From assembly GCF_003008575.1 (NCBI RefSeq), contig NZ_CP027667.1:2380001-2444000 (forward strand): DNA of 64,000 nucleotides. The letters are read 5' to 3'. How positions within the stretch are numbered: position 1 is the stretch's first letter; each line of letters opens with the position of its first letter. Of the stretch, positions 21,262 to 30,013 are shown piece by piece. Origin of the DNA: Melaminivora suipulveris. GTDB taxonomy: Bacteria; Pseudomonadota; Gammaproteobacteria; Burkholderiales; Burkholderiaceae_C. The position numbers and the translations under genes are program-made. Under the pieces are notes generated by a model. The model was not told the DNA's origin. It saw nothing but the letters and a program-made list of their open reading frames with translations, and did no database searches.

Positions 21262-21359
21262 GGTGGAGGCGACGAAGAGGCGAAAAAAACGCCGCGCTAT
21301 CATCGCGGCCGCTCGCATTCTGCGATAACCGTGAACTTTCCCAGCCGAGTATTTTCGCC

Positions 21360-21692
21360 ATGACCATCGCCATCGAGGCCACGGACCGCGCCCACATCGT
21401 GGGCCTGCGTGGCCAGCTCAACAGCGGCAACGCCGCCGCCACCGAAGCCGATGTGCTCGGCCTCGTCGATGGCGGCGCGCGCCAGATCGTGCTGGACTTC
21501 AGCGCGCTGGACTACATCTCCAGCGCCGGCCTGCGCGTGGTGCTGGTACTGGCCAAGCGCCTGAAGGCCGAGGGCGGCAAGCTGGTGCTCTACGGCATGC
21601 AGCCGCACGTGCGCGAGGTCTTCGACATCAGCGGCTTCCTGGCCATCCTGAACGTCCAGAGCGGCCGCGCCGAGGCGCTCGCGCAGATCTGA
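21360..21692 (+). CDS. STAS-domain anti-sigma factor antagonist (RsbV/SpoIIAA-like)
   Basis: A 110-residue single STAS domain. The conserved phosphorylation loop reads DYISSAGLRVVLVLAKRL, with S55 the likely phosphorylated serine by alignment to RsbV S56. It is transcribed divergently from the permease and RsbW-like genes. With the PP2C phosphatase (16866-18887) and the RsbW-like kinase (18997-19473) it completes a partner-switching triad: kinase phosphorylates S55, phosphatase removes it, and only the dephosphorylated form sequesters the kinase. The real downstream target is unknown. Confidence 0.92.
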   Translation: MTIAIEATDRAHIVGLRGQLNSGNAAATEADVLGLVDGGARQIVLDFSALDYISSAGLRVVLVLAKRLKAEGGKLVLYGMQPHVREVFDISGFLAILNVQSGRAEALAQI

Positions 21693-21755
21693 TTTGCTAT
21701 TCTTTGAATAGCTACAAAACGTTGAGCCACGCCGGCTGAGCGGCTTTTTTCATAT
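21693..21755 (+). repeat. Dispersed repeat, copy 2 (possible terminator)
   Basis: Starts immediately after the STAS stop codon. GCTATTCTTTGAATAGCTAC is followed by GCCG-GCTGAG-CGGC and TTTTTTC. The GCCG/CGGC hairpin plus T-run would terminate the STAS transcript. Confidence 0.78.
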
Positions 21756-21780
21756 AAAACCCACCGCAGGAGGCCGCGCC

Positions 21781-22911
21781 ATGCTGCTGACCCAGGACCA
21801 GGAAATGATTCGGGGCGCCATGCGCGACTTCGTGCAGGAGCAGATCGCTCCGCACGCCGCGCAGTGGGACCGCGAGCACACCTTCCCGCGCGACGTGCAC
21901 CAGGGCCTGGCGCAGCTGGGCGCCTACGGCATTTGCGTGCCTGAAGGCTATGGCGGCGCCGGGCTGGACTACGTCAGCCTGGCGCTGGTGCTGGAAGAGA
22001 TCGCCGCGGGCGACGGCGGCACCAGCACGGCGATTTCGGTCACCAACTGCCCCGTCAACGCCATCCTGATGCGCTACGGCAGCGAGGCGCAAAAGCGCCA
22101 GTGGCTGGAACCGCTGGCGCGCGGCGAGATGCTGGGGGCGTTTTGCCTGACCGAGCCGCACGTGGGCTCGGACGCCTCGCAGCTCCGCACCACCGCGCGG
22201 CGCGAGGGCGACAGCTACGTCATCGACGGCGTCAAGCAGTTCATCACCAGCGGCAAGAACGGCCAGGTGGCCATCGTGATCGCCGTGACCGACAAGGCCG
22301 CCGGCAAACGCGGCATGAGCGCCTTCATCGTGCCCACCGACGCGCCGGGCTACCAGGTCGCGCGGCTGGAGGAAAAACTCGGCCAGCACAGCAGCGACAC
22401 GGCGCAGATCAACTTCGATGGCTGCCGCATCCCGGCGGCCAACCTGATCGGCGCCGAGGGCGAGGGCTATCGCATCGCCCTGTCGGCGCTGGAGGGCGGG
22501 CGCATCGGCATCGCCGCGCAAAGCGTGGGCATGGCGCGGGCGGCCTTCGAGTTCGCCCTGCAGTACAGCCAGGAGCGCGAGGCCTTCGGCCAGCCCATCT
22601 TCCACCACCAGGCGGTGGGCTTTCGCCTGGCCGACTGCGCCACGCAGATCGAGGCCGCGCGCCAGCTGATCTGGCACGCCGCGAGCCTGCGCGACGCCGG
22701 CCGCCCCTGCCTGAAAGAAGCGGCCATGGCCAAGCTGTTCGCCAGCGAGATGGCCGAGCGCGTGTGCAGCGCCGCCATCCAGACGCTGGGCGGCTACGGC
22801 GTGGTGAATGACTTTCCCGTGGAGCGCATCTACCGCGACGTGCGCGTGTGCCAGATCTACGAGGGCACCAGCGACGTGCAGAAGATCATCATCGCCCGCG
22901 CCCTGGCCTGA
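21781..22911 (+). CDS. Acyl-CoA dehydrogenase (short/branched-chain type)
   Basis: 376 residues; FAD-dependent alpha,beta-oxidation of an acyl-CoA, electrons to [17 protein letters not shown] and FITSGKNG mark the substrate/FAD region, and the catalytic glutamate is in [11 protein letters not shown] (E361), the ordinary short-chain position, unlike the isovaleryl-CoA enzyme at 4923. AGGAGG at 21768-21773 precedes the ATG. Exact chain length specificity cannot be read from the sequence; a branched-chain or short straight-chain substrate fits the size and the amino-acid catabolic genes around it. Confidence 0.92.
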   Translation: MLLTQDQEMIRGAMRDFVQEQIAPHAAQWDREHTFPRDVHQGLAQLGAYGICVPEGYGGAGLDYVSLALVLEEIAAGDGGTSTAISVTNCPVNAILMRYGSEAQKRQWLEPLARGEMLGAFCLTEPHVGSDASQLRTTARREGDSYVIDGVKQFITSGKNGQVAIVIAVTDKAAGKRGMSAFIVPTDAPGYQVARLEEKLGQHSSDTAQINFDGCRIPAANLIGAEGEGYRIALSALEGGRIGIAAQSVGMARAAFEFALQYSQEREAFGQPIFHHQAVGFRLADCATQIEAARQLIWHAASLRDAGRPCLKEAAMAKLFASEMAERVCSAAIQTLGGYGVVNDFPVERIYRDVRVCQIYEGTSDVQKIIIARALA

Positions 22912-22940
22912 CCGCGCTGGCGCCCGCCCGAACGACCGCC

Positions 22941-23351
22941 ATGCCAGCCGACCCGGCCTGCCCTTGCGGCCAGCGGCGCGCCGGCCGGCCCCTGGCCTAT
23001 GCCGAGTGCTGCGGGCGCTACATCGACGCCTTCGACCTCGTGCCCGCACCTGACGCCGAGCAGCTCATGCGCTCGCGCTACACGGCGTTCGCGCGCGAGC
23101 GCGCCGACTACCTGCGGGCCACCTGGCATGCCTCGACGCGGCCGCCCGCCATCGGGTTCGAGCCCGGCGCGCGCTGGCTGGGCCTCACGGTGCGCGCGCA
23201 CCATGCCAGCGGTCCGCGCAGCGCCGAGGTCGAGTTCGTCGCGCGCCAGCGCTCGCGCAGCGGACGCGCCCACCGGCTGCACGAGCGCAGCCGCTTCGTG
23301 CGCGAGGACGACGGGCGCTGGTACTACGTCGACGGCCGGATTTTCGAGTGA
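22941..23351 (+). CDS. ychJ: YchJ-like SEC-C motif protein (UPF0225)
   Basis: 136 residues. The N-terminal zinc-binding SEC-C motif is CPCGQRR ... AECCGRYI, followed by the NTF2-like body with ADAEQLMRSRYTAF-type segment (here APDAEQLMRSRYTAFAR) and the C-terminal ERSRFVREDDGRWYYVDG. Function unknown across the family; no evidence links it to its neighbours beyond a 29-bp gap from the acyl-CoA dehydrogenase. The ATG at 22941 gives the normal family length. Confidence 0.88.
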   Translation: MPADPACPCGQRRAGRPLAYAECCGRYIDAFDLVPAPDAEQLMRSRYTAFARERADYLRATWHASTRPPAIGFEPGARWLGLTVRAHHASGPRSAEVEFVARQRSRSGRAHRLHERSRFVREDDGRWYYVDGRIFE

Positions 23352-23412
23352 AACAAGGCCTCAGTCGGCGTGTCTCAATGGTTTGTTGCTATTGATTGAG
23401 TAGCTAACGCCG
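23352..23412 (-). repeat. Dispersed repeat, copy 3
   Basis: Reverse-complement copy: GCTACTCAATCAATAGCAAC, then GCC-GACTGA-GGC and CTTGTTTC. It lies between the convergent ychJ and peptide-binding-protein genes. Confidence 0.75.
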
Positions 23413-23422
23413 GCGCTGGAAG

Positions 23423-24976
23423 TCAGCCGTCCCACCACATGCTGCCGATGTCGTGGGCGAAGATGGGGTAGTTCATCCAGGCGCCGCGCAGGCCTTTGCG
23501 CACCACGGTCACGATGCTGGGCGTGAAGATCCAGGCGTTGGCCGCATCCTGCGCCAGGTGGCGCTGCAGCCGGGCGAACAGGCGCTGGCGCTCGCGCGGC
23601 CCCGGCGCTTGCGCGTGCTCGCGCGCCAGCTCTCGAAACGCCGCGCTGTCGTAGCCGAAGTAGTACTGCGGGTCGGTGTAGATCAGGTAGTCCAGCGGCT
23701 CGACGTGGTTGATCAGCGTCAGGTCGAAGTGCCCGCGGAACGGGCCGTCCAGCCACTCCTGCCACGACAGGCGCTGCAGCTCGGCCACGATGCCGACTTC
23801 GGCGAGGAATTCGGCGACCACGGCGCCGCCCGAATGCGCGTACGGCGCTGGCGGCAGCGCCAGCCGCAGACGCAACGGCGTGCGCACGCCGGCCGCGCGC
23901 AGCAGCGCGCGCGCACGCTGCGGATCATGCGGATACAGGCTGTCCAGGTGCAGAAAGCCGCTGGCCGTGGGCGCGAAATGGCTGCCGATGGGCGCGCCAT
24001 GCCCATCCAGCGCCCGCTGGATGAAGCTTGCGCGGTCGATGGCATGCGTGATGGCGCGGCGCACGCGCACGTCGCCCAGCGGCGCGCGGCGGTGGTTCAG
24101 CGCCAGCATGCCCTTGCCGCCGGAGTCGCCCAGCAGCACCTGGTAGCGCATGTCGTCCTGGAAGCGCCGCACCGAGCCGGTGGCGAACTGGAAGAACAGA
24201 TCCACCTCGCCGGCGCGCAGCGCTTCCTCGCGCTCCTCGGGCTCGTGGATGAAGCGAAAGACCGCCCCGTCCAGCGGCACGCGGCGCCCCGCGCGGGCGT
24301 GCGGCGCGCGCTCCAGCGTGATGCTGTGGCCGGGCCGGCGCTGCGCCACCTGGTAGGGGCCGGTGCCCACCGGCGCGCGCGCCAGTTGCCCGGCGCTGCG
24401 CGGGTGCACGATGACCGCCGGCCCCTCGCCCAGGCGAAAGTGCAGGTGCGCGTCCGGGTGGTGCAGCGTCAGCGCCACGGTGTGCGCGTCGGGCATGGCG
24501 ATGGCGGCGATGTTGTCGAACAGCGCGCGGCGCGACTTGTTGGTCGTGCCCGCCGCCGCCGCGCGTTCGAAGGAAAACCGCACGGCCGCGGCATCGAAGG
24601 CGCTGCCGTCATGAAAGCGCACGCCCTGGCGCAGGCGAAAGACGTGGCTGCGCCCGCCGTCGCCGGCGGTCCAGGACTCGGCCAGCAAGCCGGTGACGGC
24701 GCCGCTTTCCTCGATGCGCGTCAGGCCCTCCAGCACGTTGTAGTGCACGACCTCGCCCACCGCGGCCGAGGCGGCCATGGTCGGGTCCAGGCTGTCGGGC
24801 TCCAGCGACAGGTTCAGCATCACCGTGCGCCGGTCGCCCGGCGCGCCAGCCGCGTCGGCGGCAGCGGCGCTCCCCAGCGCCGGAGCGCCGGCCAGGGCCG
24901 CGGCACGCGCCAGCCAGGCGCGCCTCGTGGCGCCGTCGGCATCGGCGGAGACAGCGGCAGGATGGGGGTGGGTCAT
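23423..24976 (-). CDS. Periplasmic substrate-binding protein, peptide/nickel ABC family (SBP_bac_5)
   Basis: 517 residues. An N-terminal export signal (RRAWLARAAALAGAPALGSAAA, a twin-arginine-like start) precedes an SBP_bac_5 domain (LEPDSLDPTMAASAA, YNVLEGLTRIEESG, LRQGVRFHDGSAFDA, RRAITHAIDRASFIQ). These proteins bind oligopeptides, glutathione or related solutes for ABC import. No permease or ATPase genes lie beside it, so it is an orphan. It is divergent from the diguanylate cyclase gene with a 66-bp gap. Ligand not determinable. Confidence 0.88.
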   Translation of the reverse strand: MTHPHPAAVSADADGATRRAWLARAAALAGAPALGSAAAADAAGAPGDRRTVMLNLSLEPDSLDPTMAASAAVGEVVHYNVLEGLTRIEESGAVTGLLAESWTAGDGGRSHVFRLRQGVRFHDGSAFDAAAVRFSFERAAAAGTTNKSRRALFDNIAAIAMPDAHTVALTLHHPDAHLHFRLGEGPAVIVHPRSAGQLARAPVGTGPYQVAQRRPGHSITLERAPHARAGRRVPLDGAVFRFIHEPEEREEALRAGEVDLFFQFATGSVRRFQDDMRYQVLLGDSGGKGMLALNHRRAPLGDVRVRRAITHAIDRASFIQRALDGHGAPIGSHFAPTASGFLHLDSLYPHDPQRARALLRAAGVRTPLRLRLALPPAPYAHSGGAVVAEFLAEVGIVAELQRLSWQEWLDGPFRGHFDLTLINHVEPLDYLIYTDPQYYFGYDSAAFRELAREHAQAPGPRERQRLFARLQRHLAQDAANAWIFTPSIVTVVRKGLRGAWMNYPIFAHDIGSMWWDG

Positions 24977-25042
24977 GGTGGTTGGCGCGCGTGCGGCGAC
25001 AATGGTAGCGCCCCATCTGGAACGCCCCGCCACCGCCCGTCC

Positions 25043-27070
25043 ATGCCCCTGCTTCGACCTGCCGCCCATCCCCGCCGGGCCGTGCTCGCGCGCCGCGGCT
25101 GGCTGTTGCCGCTGGGCCTGGCGCTGCTGCTGGCGCTGCTGGGCTGGGGCGGCCATCTGCTGTACCAGGAGCGCGAGCGGCGCTACCAGCACGTCATCGA
25201 AAACGGCCTGTCGGCCATCAACCAGGTGCAGGTGCGCAGCGTGACGCAATGGCGCCAGCGCCGCCTCGGCGAGGCGGAGGCGCTGAGCGACGACGCCGTG
25301 CTGGCCCTGGCCGTGGCGCGCTGGCAGGCCGAGCCCACGGCCGAGCGCGAGGCGCGGCTGCGCGAGCGGCTGCGCGGGCTGGTCGAGTACATGCAGTACG
25401 CCGGCGCCTATCTGGTCGACACCCAGGGCACGCTGCTGCTGGCCTCGCAGGGCGCACCCGGCGGCAGCCTGCCCGAATCCGAGCGCCGGGCGCTGGCCCA
25501 GGCGCTGGCCCAGGCGCAGGCCATCACCAACGGACTGCAGCGCAACGAGCGCTTCGTGTTCCCCTACTACGGCATGCTGGCCCCGCTGTTCGACGGCGAG
25601 CGGCCGGTGGGCGCGATCTGGCTGGTCATGGACGCGCGCACGACGCTCTATCCGCTGCTGGAAGCCTGGCCCGGCGGCAGCCGCACCACGGCGGAATCGC
25701 TGCTGGCGCGCCGCGAAGGCGACGAGGTGGTCTTCCTGAGCCCGCTGCGCACGCACGAAGAGGCCGCGCTGCGCCAGCGCCTGTCGCTTGCCTCGGCCGA
25801 CGAGGGCGGCGACGCCATGGCGCTGGCCGCGCGCGGCGCGCGCGGCACGCTGTACGCCAACGACTACCGCGGCCACCCGGTGCTGGCCACGGTCAGCGCG
25901 GTGCCGGCCAGCGACTGGCTGCTGGTGTCCAAGATCGACCGCGCCGAGGCTTTCGCCGACGCCAGCCGCGGCGGCTGGCTGTCGTTGACGGTCTACGTCA
26001 GCCTGTCGCTGGTGTTGGCGGGCGCGCTGGCGCTGTGGTGGCAGTGGCGCGCCTGGCGGCGCGAGCGCGCGCTCAAGGAGCGGCTGGAGCGCAACATGCA
26101 CTGGCTGGAGAGCGCGCAGCGCGCCGCCAGCCTGGGCTACTTCGCCTACGACGCCGGGCAGCGCCGCTTCGCCATGTCGGCCATGGCCAACGCCATCTTC
26201 GGCCTGCCGCCGCAGGCGCAGATGACGCTGCGGCAGTGGATCGGCCTGCTGCACCCGGACGACCGCGAGGCCATGCTGAACGCGCACGGCCAGGCCATGT
26301 CCGAGCGCAGCGCGCTGCTGGTGCAATACCGCATCCGGCCGCACGGCGGGCTGCCGCTGCGCTGGGTGGAGGTGCGCGGCGAGTTCAGCGGGCCCGGCGA
26401 CGCGCGCGCGCCGGCCAGCCGCATGGCTGGCACCGTGCAGGACATCACCGAACGCCGCCAGGCCGAGGAGCAGCTCGAACGCTACCGCGCGGCGCTGGAG
26501 GCGCAGGTGCGCATCGACACCCTGACACGGCTGGCCAACCGCCTGGCGCTGGACGAACGCGTGGCGCTGGAATGGGCGCGCGCCCAGCGCGGCGGCGCGC
26601 CGCTGGCGCTGTTGATGATCGACGTGGACCGTTTCAAGGCCTTCAACGACACCTATGGTCATGGCGCCGGAGACCGCTGCCTGCAGGCCGTGGCCCAGGC
26701 CCTGGCCGATGGCGTGCAACGCGCCGGCGACATGGTCGCGCGCTACGGCGGCGAGGAATTCGCCGTGCTGCTGGCCGGCGCCGACGAGCGCGACGCGCTG
26801 GCCGTGGCCGAGCGGCTGCGCATGGCGGTGCGGGCCTTGGCCATCGAGCACGCGCCGGCGGGCCGCGACGCGGGCATCGTCACCATCAGCGTGGGCGTGG
26901 CCAGCGTGCGCCCCGCCGCGCAGGGCGCGGGCGCGCAGGAGCTGTTCGAGCGCGCCGACGCGGCGCTCTACCACGCCAAGCGCTCCGGGCGCGACCGCAG
27001 CGTGGTGTATGGGCCGCAGTGCGCCCATCTGCTGCACGATCCGCCCGACAGCCTGCGCGCCGAGCTGTGA
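25043..27070 (+). CDS. Membrane diguanylate cyclase with dCache-like sensor, PAS and GGDEF domains
   Basis: 675 residues that should make cyclic di-GMP. A helix at about 20-40, a periplasmic sensor of about 270 residues, a second helix near 313-333, a PAS fold (about 350-470, ending in GTVQDITERRQAEEQL), then GGDEF (about 500-655). The active site is GGEEF near residue 569 and the inhibitory RxxD site RAGD lies just before it, so the enzyme should be active and product-inhibited. The sensor ligand is unknown. Divergent from the peptide-binding protein, which could supply its periplasmic signal, though that is inference only. Confidence 0.93.
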   Translation: MPLLRPAAHPRRAVLARRGWLLPLGLALLLALLGWGGHLLYQERERRYQHVIENGLSAINQVQVRSVTQWRQRRLGEAEALSDDAVLALAVARWQAEPTAEREARLRERLRGLVEYMQYAGAYLVDTQGTLLLASQGAPGGSLPESERRALAQALAQAQAITNGLQRNERFVFPYYGMLAPLFDGERPVGAIWLVMDARTTLYPLLEAWPGGSRTTAESLLARREGDEVVFLSPLRTHEEAALRQRLSLASADEGGDAMALAARGARGTLYANDYRGHPVLATVSAVPASDWLLVSKIDRAEAFADASRGGWLSLTVYVSLSLVLAGALALWWQWRAWRRERALKERLERNMHWLESAQRAASLGYFAYDAGQRRFAMSAMANAIFGLPPQAQMTLRQWIGLLHPDDREAMLNAHGQAMSERSALLVQYRIRPHGGLPLRWVEVRGEFSGPGDARAPASRMAGTVQDITERRQAEEQLERYRAALEAQVRIDTLTRLANRLALDERVALEWARAQRGGAPLALLMIDVDRFKAFNDTYGHGAGDRCLQAVAQALADGVQRAGDMVARYGGEEFAVLLAGADERDALAVAERLRMAVRALAIEHAPAGRDAGIVTISVGVASVRPAAQGAGAQELFERADAALYHAKRSGRDRSVVYGPQCAHLLHDPPDSLRAEL

Positions 27071-27121
27071 ACAGGCTGCGAGACACCGGATCGCGCGCCC
27101 TTGATCGAGGAGGATGAGGAC

Positions 27122-27808
27122 ATGAACGCTCAGGCCCGACTGCCCGCGGGCTTCTCCGCCGTGCTGTTCGACTGCGATGGCGTGCTCGTGGACAGCGAAC
27201 CCATCACCAACGGCGTGCTGTGCGCCATGCTCAATGAGGCCGGCTGGGCCATCACGGCGGCCGAATGCATGGCCACCTTCATCGGCAAAACCGTGCGCAG
27301 CGAGGCCGCGCGCATCGAGGCGCACACCGGCCGGCCGCTGACCGACGCCTGGATGGCCGAGTTCTACGCCCGGCGCAACGCGCGCCTGGCGGCCGAGCTG
27401 CAACCCATCGCCGGCGCCATCGAGGCCGTGCGCGCCGTGCACGCACGCCTGCACGGGCGCATCGCCTGCGCCTCCGGCGCCGACCGGCAGAAAGTGGAGA
27501 TGCAGCTGCAGCAGGTGGGCCTGGCGCCGCTGTTCGCCGGGCGCGTCTTCAGCGGCCACGAGATGCCGGCCACCAAGCCCGCGCCCGACGTGTACCTGGC
27601 GGCGGCCGCCGCGGTGGGCGTGCCGCCGGCGCGCTGCCTGGTGGTGGAGGACACCGTCACCGGAGTCGCCGCTGGCGTTGCCGCCGGCGCCACCGTGGTC
27701 GGCTACAGCCCGGGCGGCGCGGGGCATGGCTCCGCCCAGGCGCTGCGCGCGGCCGGAGCGGCGCAGGTCATTGGCGACATGCGGCAGTTGCCGGCGCTGT
27801 TGGGCTGA
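27122..27808 (+). CDS. HAD-superfamily hydrolase, phosphoglycolate phosphatase/beta-phosphoglucomutase type
   Basis: 228 residues with motif I FDCDGVLVDSEP, motif II in ACASGAD, the motif III lysine in ATKPAPDVYL and motif IV VVEDTVTGVAAG; cap type C1. Phosphatase acting on a small phosphate ester; substrate unknown. A strong AGGAGGATGAGGA precedes the ATG at 27122, which is preferred to an upstream TTG at 27101. The gene is 51 bp after the diguanylate cyclase. Confidence 0.88.
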   Translation: MNAQARLPAGFSAVLFDCDGVLVDSEPITNGVLCAMLNEAGWAITAAECMATFIGKTVRSEAARIEAHTGRPLTDAWMAEFYARRNARLAAELQPIAGAIEAVRAVHARLHGRIACASGADRQKVEMQLQQVGLAPLFAGRVFSGHEMPATKPAPDVYLAAAAAVGVPPARCLVVEDTVTGVAAGVAAGATVVGYSPGGAGHGSAQALRAAGAAQVIGDMRQLPALLG

Positions 27809-28085
27809 GCGCAGGCAAACGTCTGCGCCCCGGCGCCCCGGCCCGGCACGCGTTGGCGCCCCCTTGCCAGGGGGCCTCGGGCAGCCGACGCCGGCCCCTG
27901 CGCGCCACAACGACGCGTGCCTGCGTCAATCTGGAGCAGGCGCGCCGCTGCCCCGGCAGTGCGGGATGGGCGGGACGGTGCGGCATGGGCATCAACCAGC
28001 GCGGGCACGGATGTTGCTGACCTTGAGGCGCGTCAAGCGCACGCGTCCTTCTTCTGTCAGCTTTCTTTCACACACGGTGTCCGCC
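27809..28085. other. Intergenic spacer with hairpin and FNR-type site
   Basis: 277 bp without a recognisable gene. A CCCCCT-TGCC-AGGGGG hairpin near 27858-27873 lacks a T-tract. The symmetrical CTTGA-N6-TCAAG site at 28022-28037 is listed separately. Confidence 0.5.
28022..28037. promoter_or_regulatory. FNR/DNR-type palindrome before cytochrome c
   Basis: CTTGAGGCGCGTCAAG contains TTGAG-N4-GTCAA-like half-sites with the 14-bp FNR-family layout (TTGA-N6-TCAA). It is 49 bp before the cytochrome start. The same layout, CTTGA-N6-TCAAG, recurs at 47093. Redox or nitrogen-oxide control of the cytochrome gene is inferred. Confidence 0.5.
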
Positions 28086-28421
28086 ATGCGTTTTGCTCTT
28101 TCCTCCCTTTGCGGCGTGCTGCTGGCCTGCGCGACGGCGCAGGCCAGCGCCGCCTCTGGCGATCTGGCCGGCGCGGCCGATCTGGCCAAGGCCAACGGCT
28201 GCTACAGCTGCCATGCCGCGGCCGAGAAAATCGTCGGCCCGTCCTTCGTTTCTGTGGCCGAGAAATATGCCGGCGACAAGGACGCGTCGGCGTCCCTGGC
28301 GCAGTCCATCCAGATGGGTTCCAAGGGTAAATGGGGGCGCGCGGCCATGCCGGCACACCCCAGTCTGAGCCCGGGCGACGTCACGCTGCTGGCCAACTGG
28401 GTGCTGGCCGCACGGCCGTGA
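28086..28421 (+). CDS. Small periplasmic monoheme cytochrome c (c551/c552 type)
   Basis: 111 residues. Signal peptide 1-23 or so (ALSSLCGVLLACATAQASA), then one heme site NGCYSCHAAAEKIVGP and a late methionine ligand in RAAMPAHPSLSPG. The arrangement fits the cytochrome c551/c552 electron carriers that feed terminal oxidases or nitrite reductase. Preceded by an FNR-type palindrome. The next small gene overlaps it by GTGA. Confidence 0.92.
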   Translation: MRFALSSLCGVLLACATAQASAASGDLAGAADLAKANGCYSCHAAAEKIVGPSFVSVAEKYAGDKDASASLAQSIQMGSKGKWGRAAMPAHPSLSPGDVTLLANWVLAARP

Positions 28422-28690
28422 CCGCCACGCCGGTGGTCCATCCGCGCACGCTGCTGGGCGCTGCGCGGCTGCTGCTCAGCCCTGGGCAGGAGCCGGCGCA
28501 GCAACACCTGCAGGCGCGCGCAGCGCGCGCCCTGGGCTACCACGCGCACGCGCGCAGCCTGTGGGAGGCGCTGGCCGCCGGCGGCGACGCGGATGCGCTG
28601 CGCCAACTGGCGTGCATGGCCGACGGTGGCGCTGCTGGCGCCGCGCCCCGGCGGGCCCTCCCGGCATCGGCCGGCGCCTGGGGGGAGTAG
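28418..28690 (+). CDS. Hypothetical 90-residue protein
   Basis: Not recognised. GTG start overlapping the cytochrome stop (GTGA at 28418-28421), which is the main support for it being a gene. The product is helical and alanine/arginine-rich (RTLLGAARLLLSPGQEP; LGYHAHARSLWEALA), without a signal peptide or membrane helix. It ends in low-complexity sequence. The helical first two thirds loosely suggest a TPR-like or accessory protein for the cytochrome; this is a guess. Confidence 0.45.
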   Translation: MTATPVVHPRTLLGAARLLLSPGQEPAQQHLQARAARALGYHAHARSLWEALAAGGDADALRQLACMADGGAAGAAPRRALPASAGAWGE

Positions 28691-28726
28691 AGCGGGCGGC
28701 GGAACGCGGCGGCTGGCGCGGCACGC

Positions 28727-30013
28727 TCAGCCGCCCCAGATGTCGGCGCTCATCGCCGCGTACCAGGCCGCCCCGCTGCGCGCCTCGGTTGCGCGCAGCG
28801 CCGCGTCGCCGTCCAGCGCGCTGGTGCCTACGGCGTGCGGCAGGGCGACGATCTGGCCGTCCTCGACGCGATACACGCCGGACACCGAGATGCCATATCC
28901 AGGGGCCAGCAGGCTGTAGCAGGTGTTGGCGTACCAGGCCACGGGGGCCGGCTGGCCGGTCAGCTCGGCGGCGATGGCGGCGGCCACCACGCGGCCCTGG
29001 TTGCTGGCGGCGAAGCCCGACTTGGGGATGGGCCCGGCCAGCGCGGCGTCGCCCAGCACGTGGATGCCGGGCATCCGGCTCGACTCCATGCTCTCGCCGC
29101 GCACCGGCGCCCAGCCGCTGGCATCGCACACGCCGGCGCGCTGCGCGATCGCCGCGGCCCGCTGCGGCGGGATGACGTTCAGCACGTCGGCGCGGTGGCG
29201 TTCGCCAAACAGCGTCTCGACCTCCAGCGCGCGCGCATCGACGCGCACCACCTGGCCGTCCTGCGCCAGGCTGATCCACTCGACCATGTCGCCGTACAGC
29301 TGGCGCCACCCCTGCAAAAACAGCTCCTTCTTGGAGAAATTGTTCTTGGCGTCCAGCAGCAGGACCTTGCTGCGCGGCTTGTGCCGGCGCAGGTAGTGCG
29401 CCACCAGCGCGGCGCGCTCGTAGGGCCCCGGCGGGCAGCGGTAGGGGTTGTCCGGGATGGCCATCAGGAAGAGGCCGCCATCACGCATGGCCTGCAGCTG
29501 GCGCTTCAGGAGCAGCGTCTGCCCGCCCGCCTTCCAGGCGTGCGGCGCCAGGGCGGCGGCGGCTTCGTCGTAGCCTTCGAGCGCGTCCCAGCGCAGGTCC
29601 ACGCCGGGGGACAGCACCAGCCGGTCCCAGGGCAGGGATCTGCCGTCCGCCAGGCGCAGCGTGCGCGCGCCAGCGTCCACGTCGGCGGCGTGCGCGTGCA
29701 GCACCTGCACGCCGGCGGCGCGCAGGCCGTCGTAGCCGTGCTGGATGCTGTCCCACGCGCGCAGGCCGGCCAGCACGTGGTTGGAAAACGGACATGTGAT
29801 GAAGCGCCGCGCCGGCTCGACCAGCGTCACGCGCACCTTGGGGGCGTAGCGGCGCAGGTAGCGCGCGGCGGTGGCGCCGCCGAAGCCGCCGCCGACCACG
29901 ACCACCTGGGCGCTGGCGGCGCCGGCGCACACGAGCGCCGGGGCCGCCAGCCCGGCTGCGGCGGACGCGGCCCCGGCCAGCAGGCGGCGGCGCGAGGGGC
30001 GATGGCCCGGCAT
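28727..30013 (-). CDS. Flavocytochrome c sulfide dehydrogenase-type flavoprotein (FccB/SoxF-like)
   Basis: 428 residues. A Tat signal (SRRRLLAGAASAAAGLAAP) precedes an FAD-binding Rossmann fold (VVVVGGGFGGATAARYLRR). The family cysteines are present: CPFSNHVLAG, RCPPGPYERAA and NTCYSLLAPGYGIS, the last two matching the redox-active pair of flavocytochrome c. Known relatives oxidise sulfide in the periplasm with a cytochrome c subunit, which here is the preceding gene: the cytochrome stop and this ATG share one base (30013). No other sox gene is seen. The gene is last in a run that starts with pqqA. The substrate may be sulfide or another thiol; certainty is limited to family level. Confidence 0.88.
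   Translation of the reverse strand: MPGHRPSRRRLLAGAASAAAGLAAPALVCAGAASAQVVVVGGGFGGATAARYLRRYAPKVRVTLVEPARRFITCPFSNHVLAGLRAWDSIQHGYDGLRAAGVQVLHAHAADVDAGARTLRLADGRSLPWDRLVLSPGVDLRWDALEGYDEAAAALAPHAWKAGGQTLLLKRQLQAMRDGGLFLMAIPDNPYRCPPGPYERAALVAHYLRRHKPRSKVLLLDAKNNFSKKELFLQGWRQLYGDMVEWISLAQDGQVVRVDARALEVETLFGERHRADVLNVIPPQRAAAIAQRAGVCDASGWAPVRGESMESSRMPGIHVLGDAALAGPIPKSGFAASNQGRVVAAAIAAELTGQPAPVAWYANTCYSLLAPGYGISVSGVYRVEDGQIVALPHAVGTSALDGDAALRATEARSGAAWYAAMSADIWGG

Noticed and set aside
23453..25042. Plus-strand open frame extending far upstream of the diguanylate cyclase
   Set aside because: The first 530 codons are antisense to the peptide-binding protein; the true start is the ATG at 25043.
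27838..27880. Hairpin after the HAD gene as an intrinsic terminator
   Set aside because: A 6-bp stem is present, but no T-tract follows.
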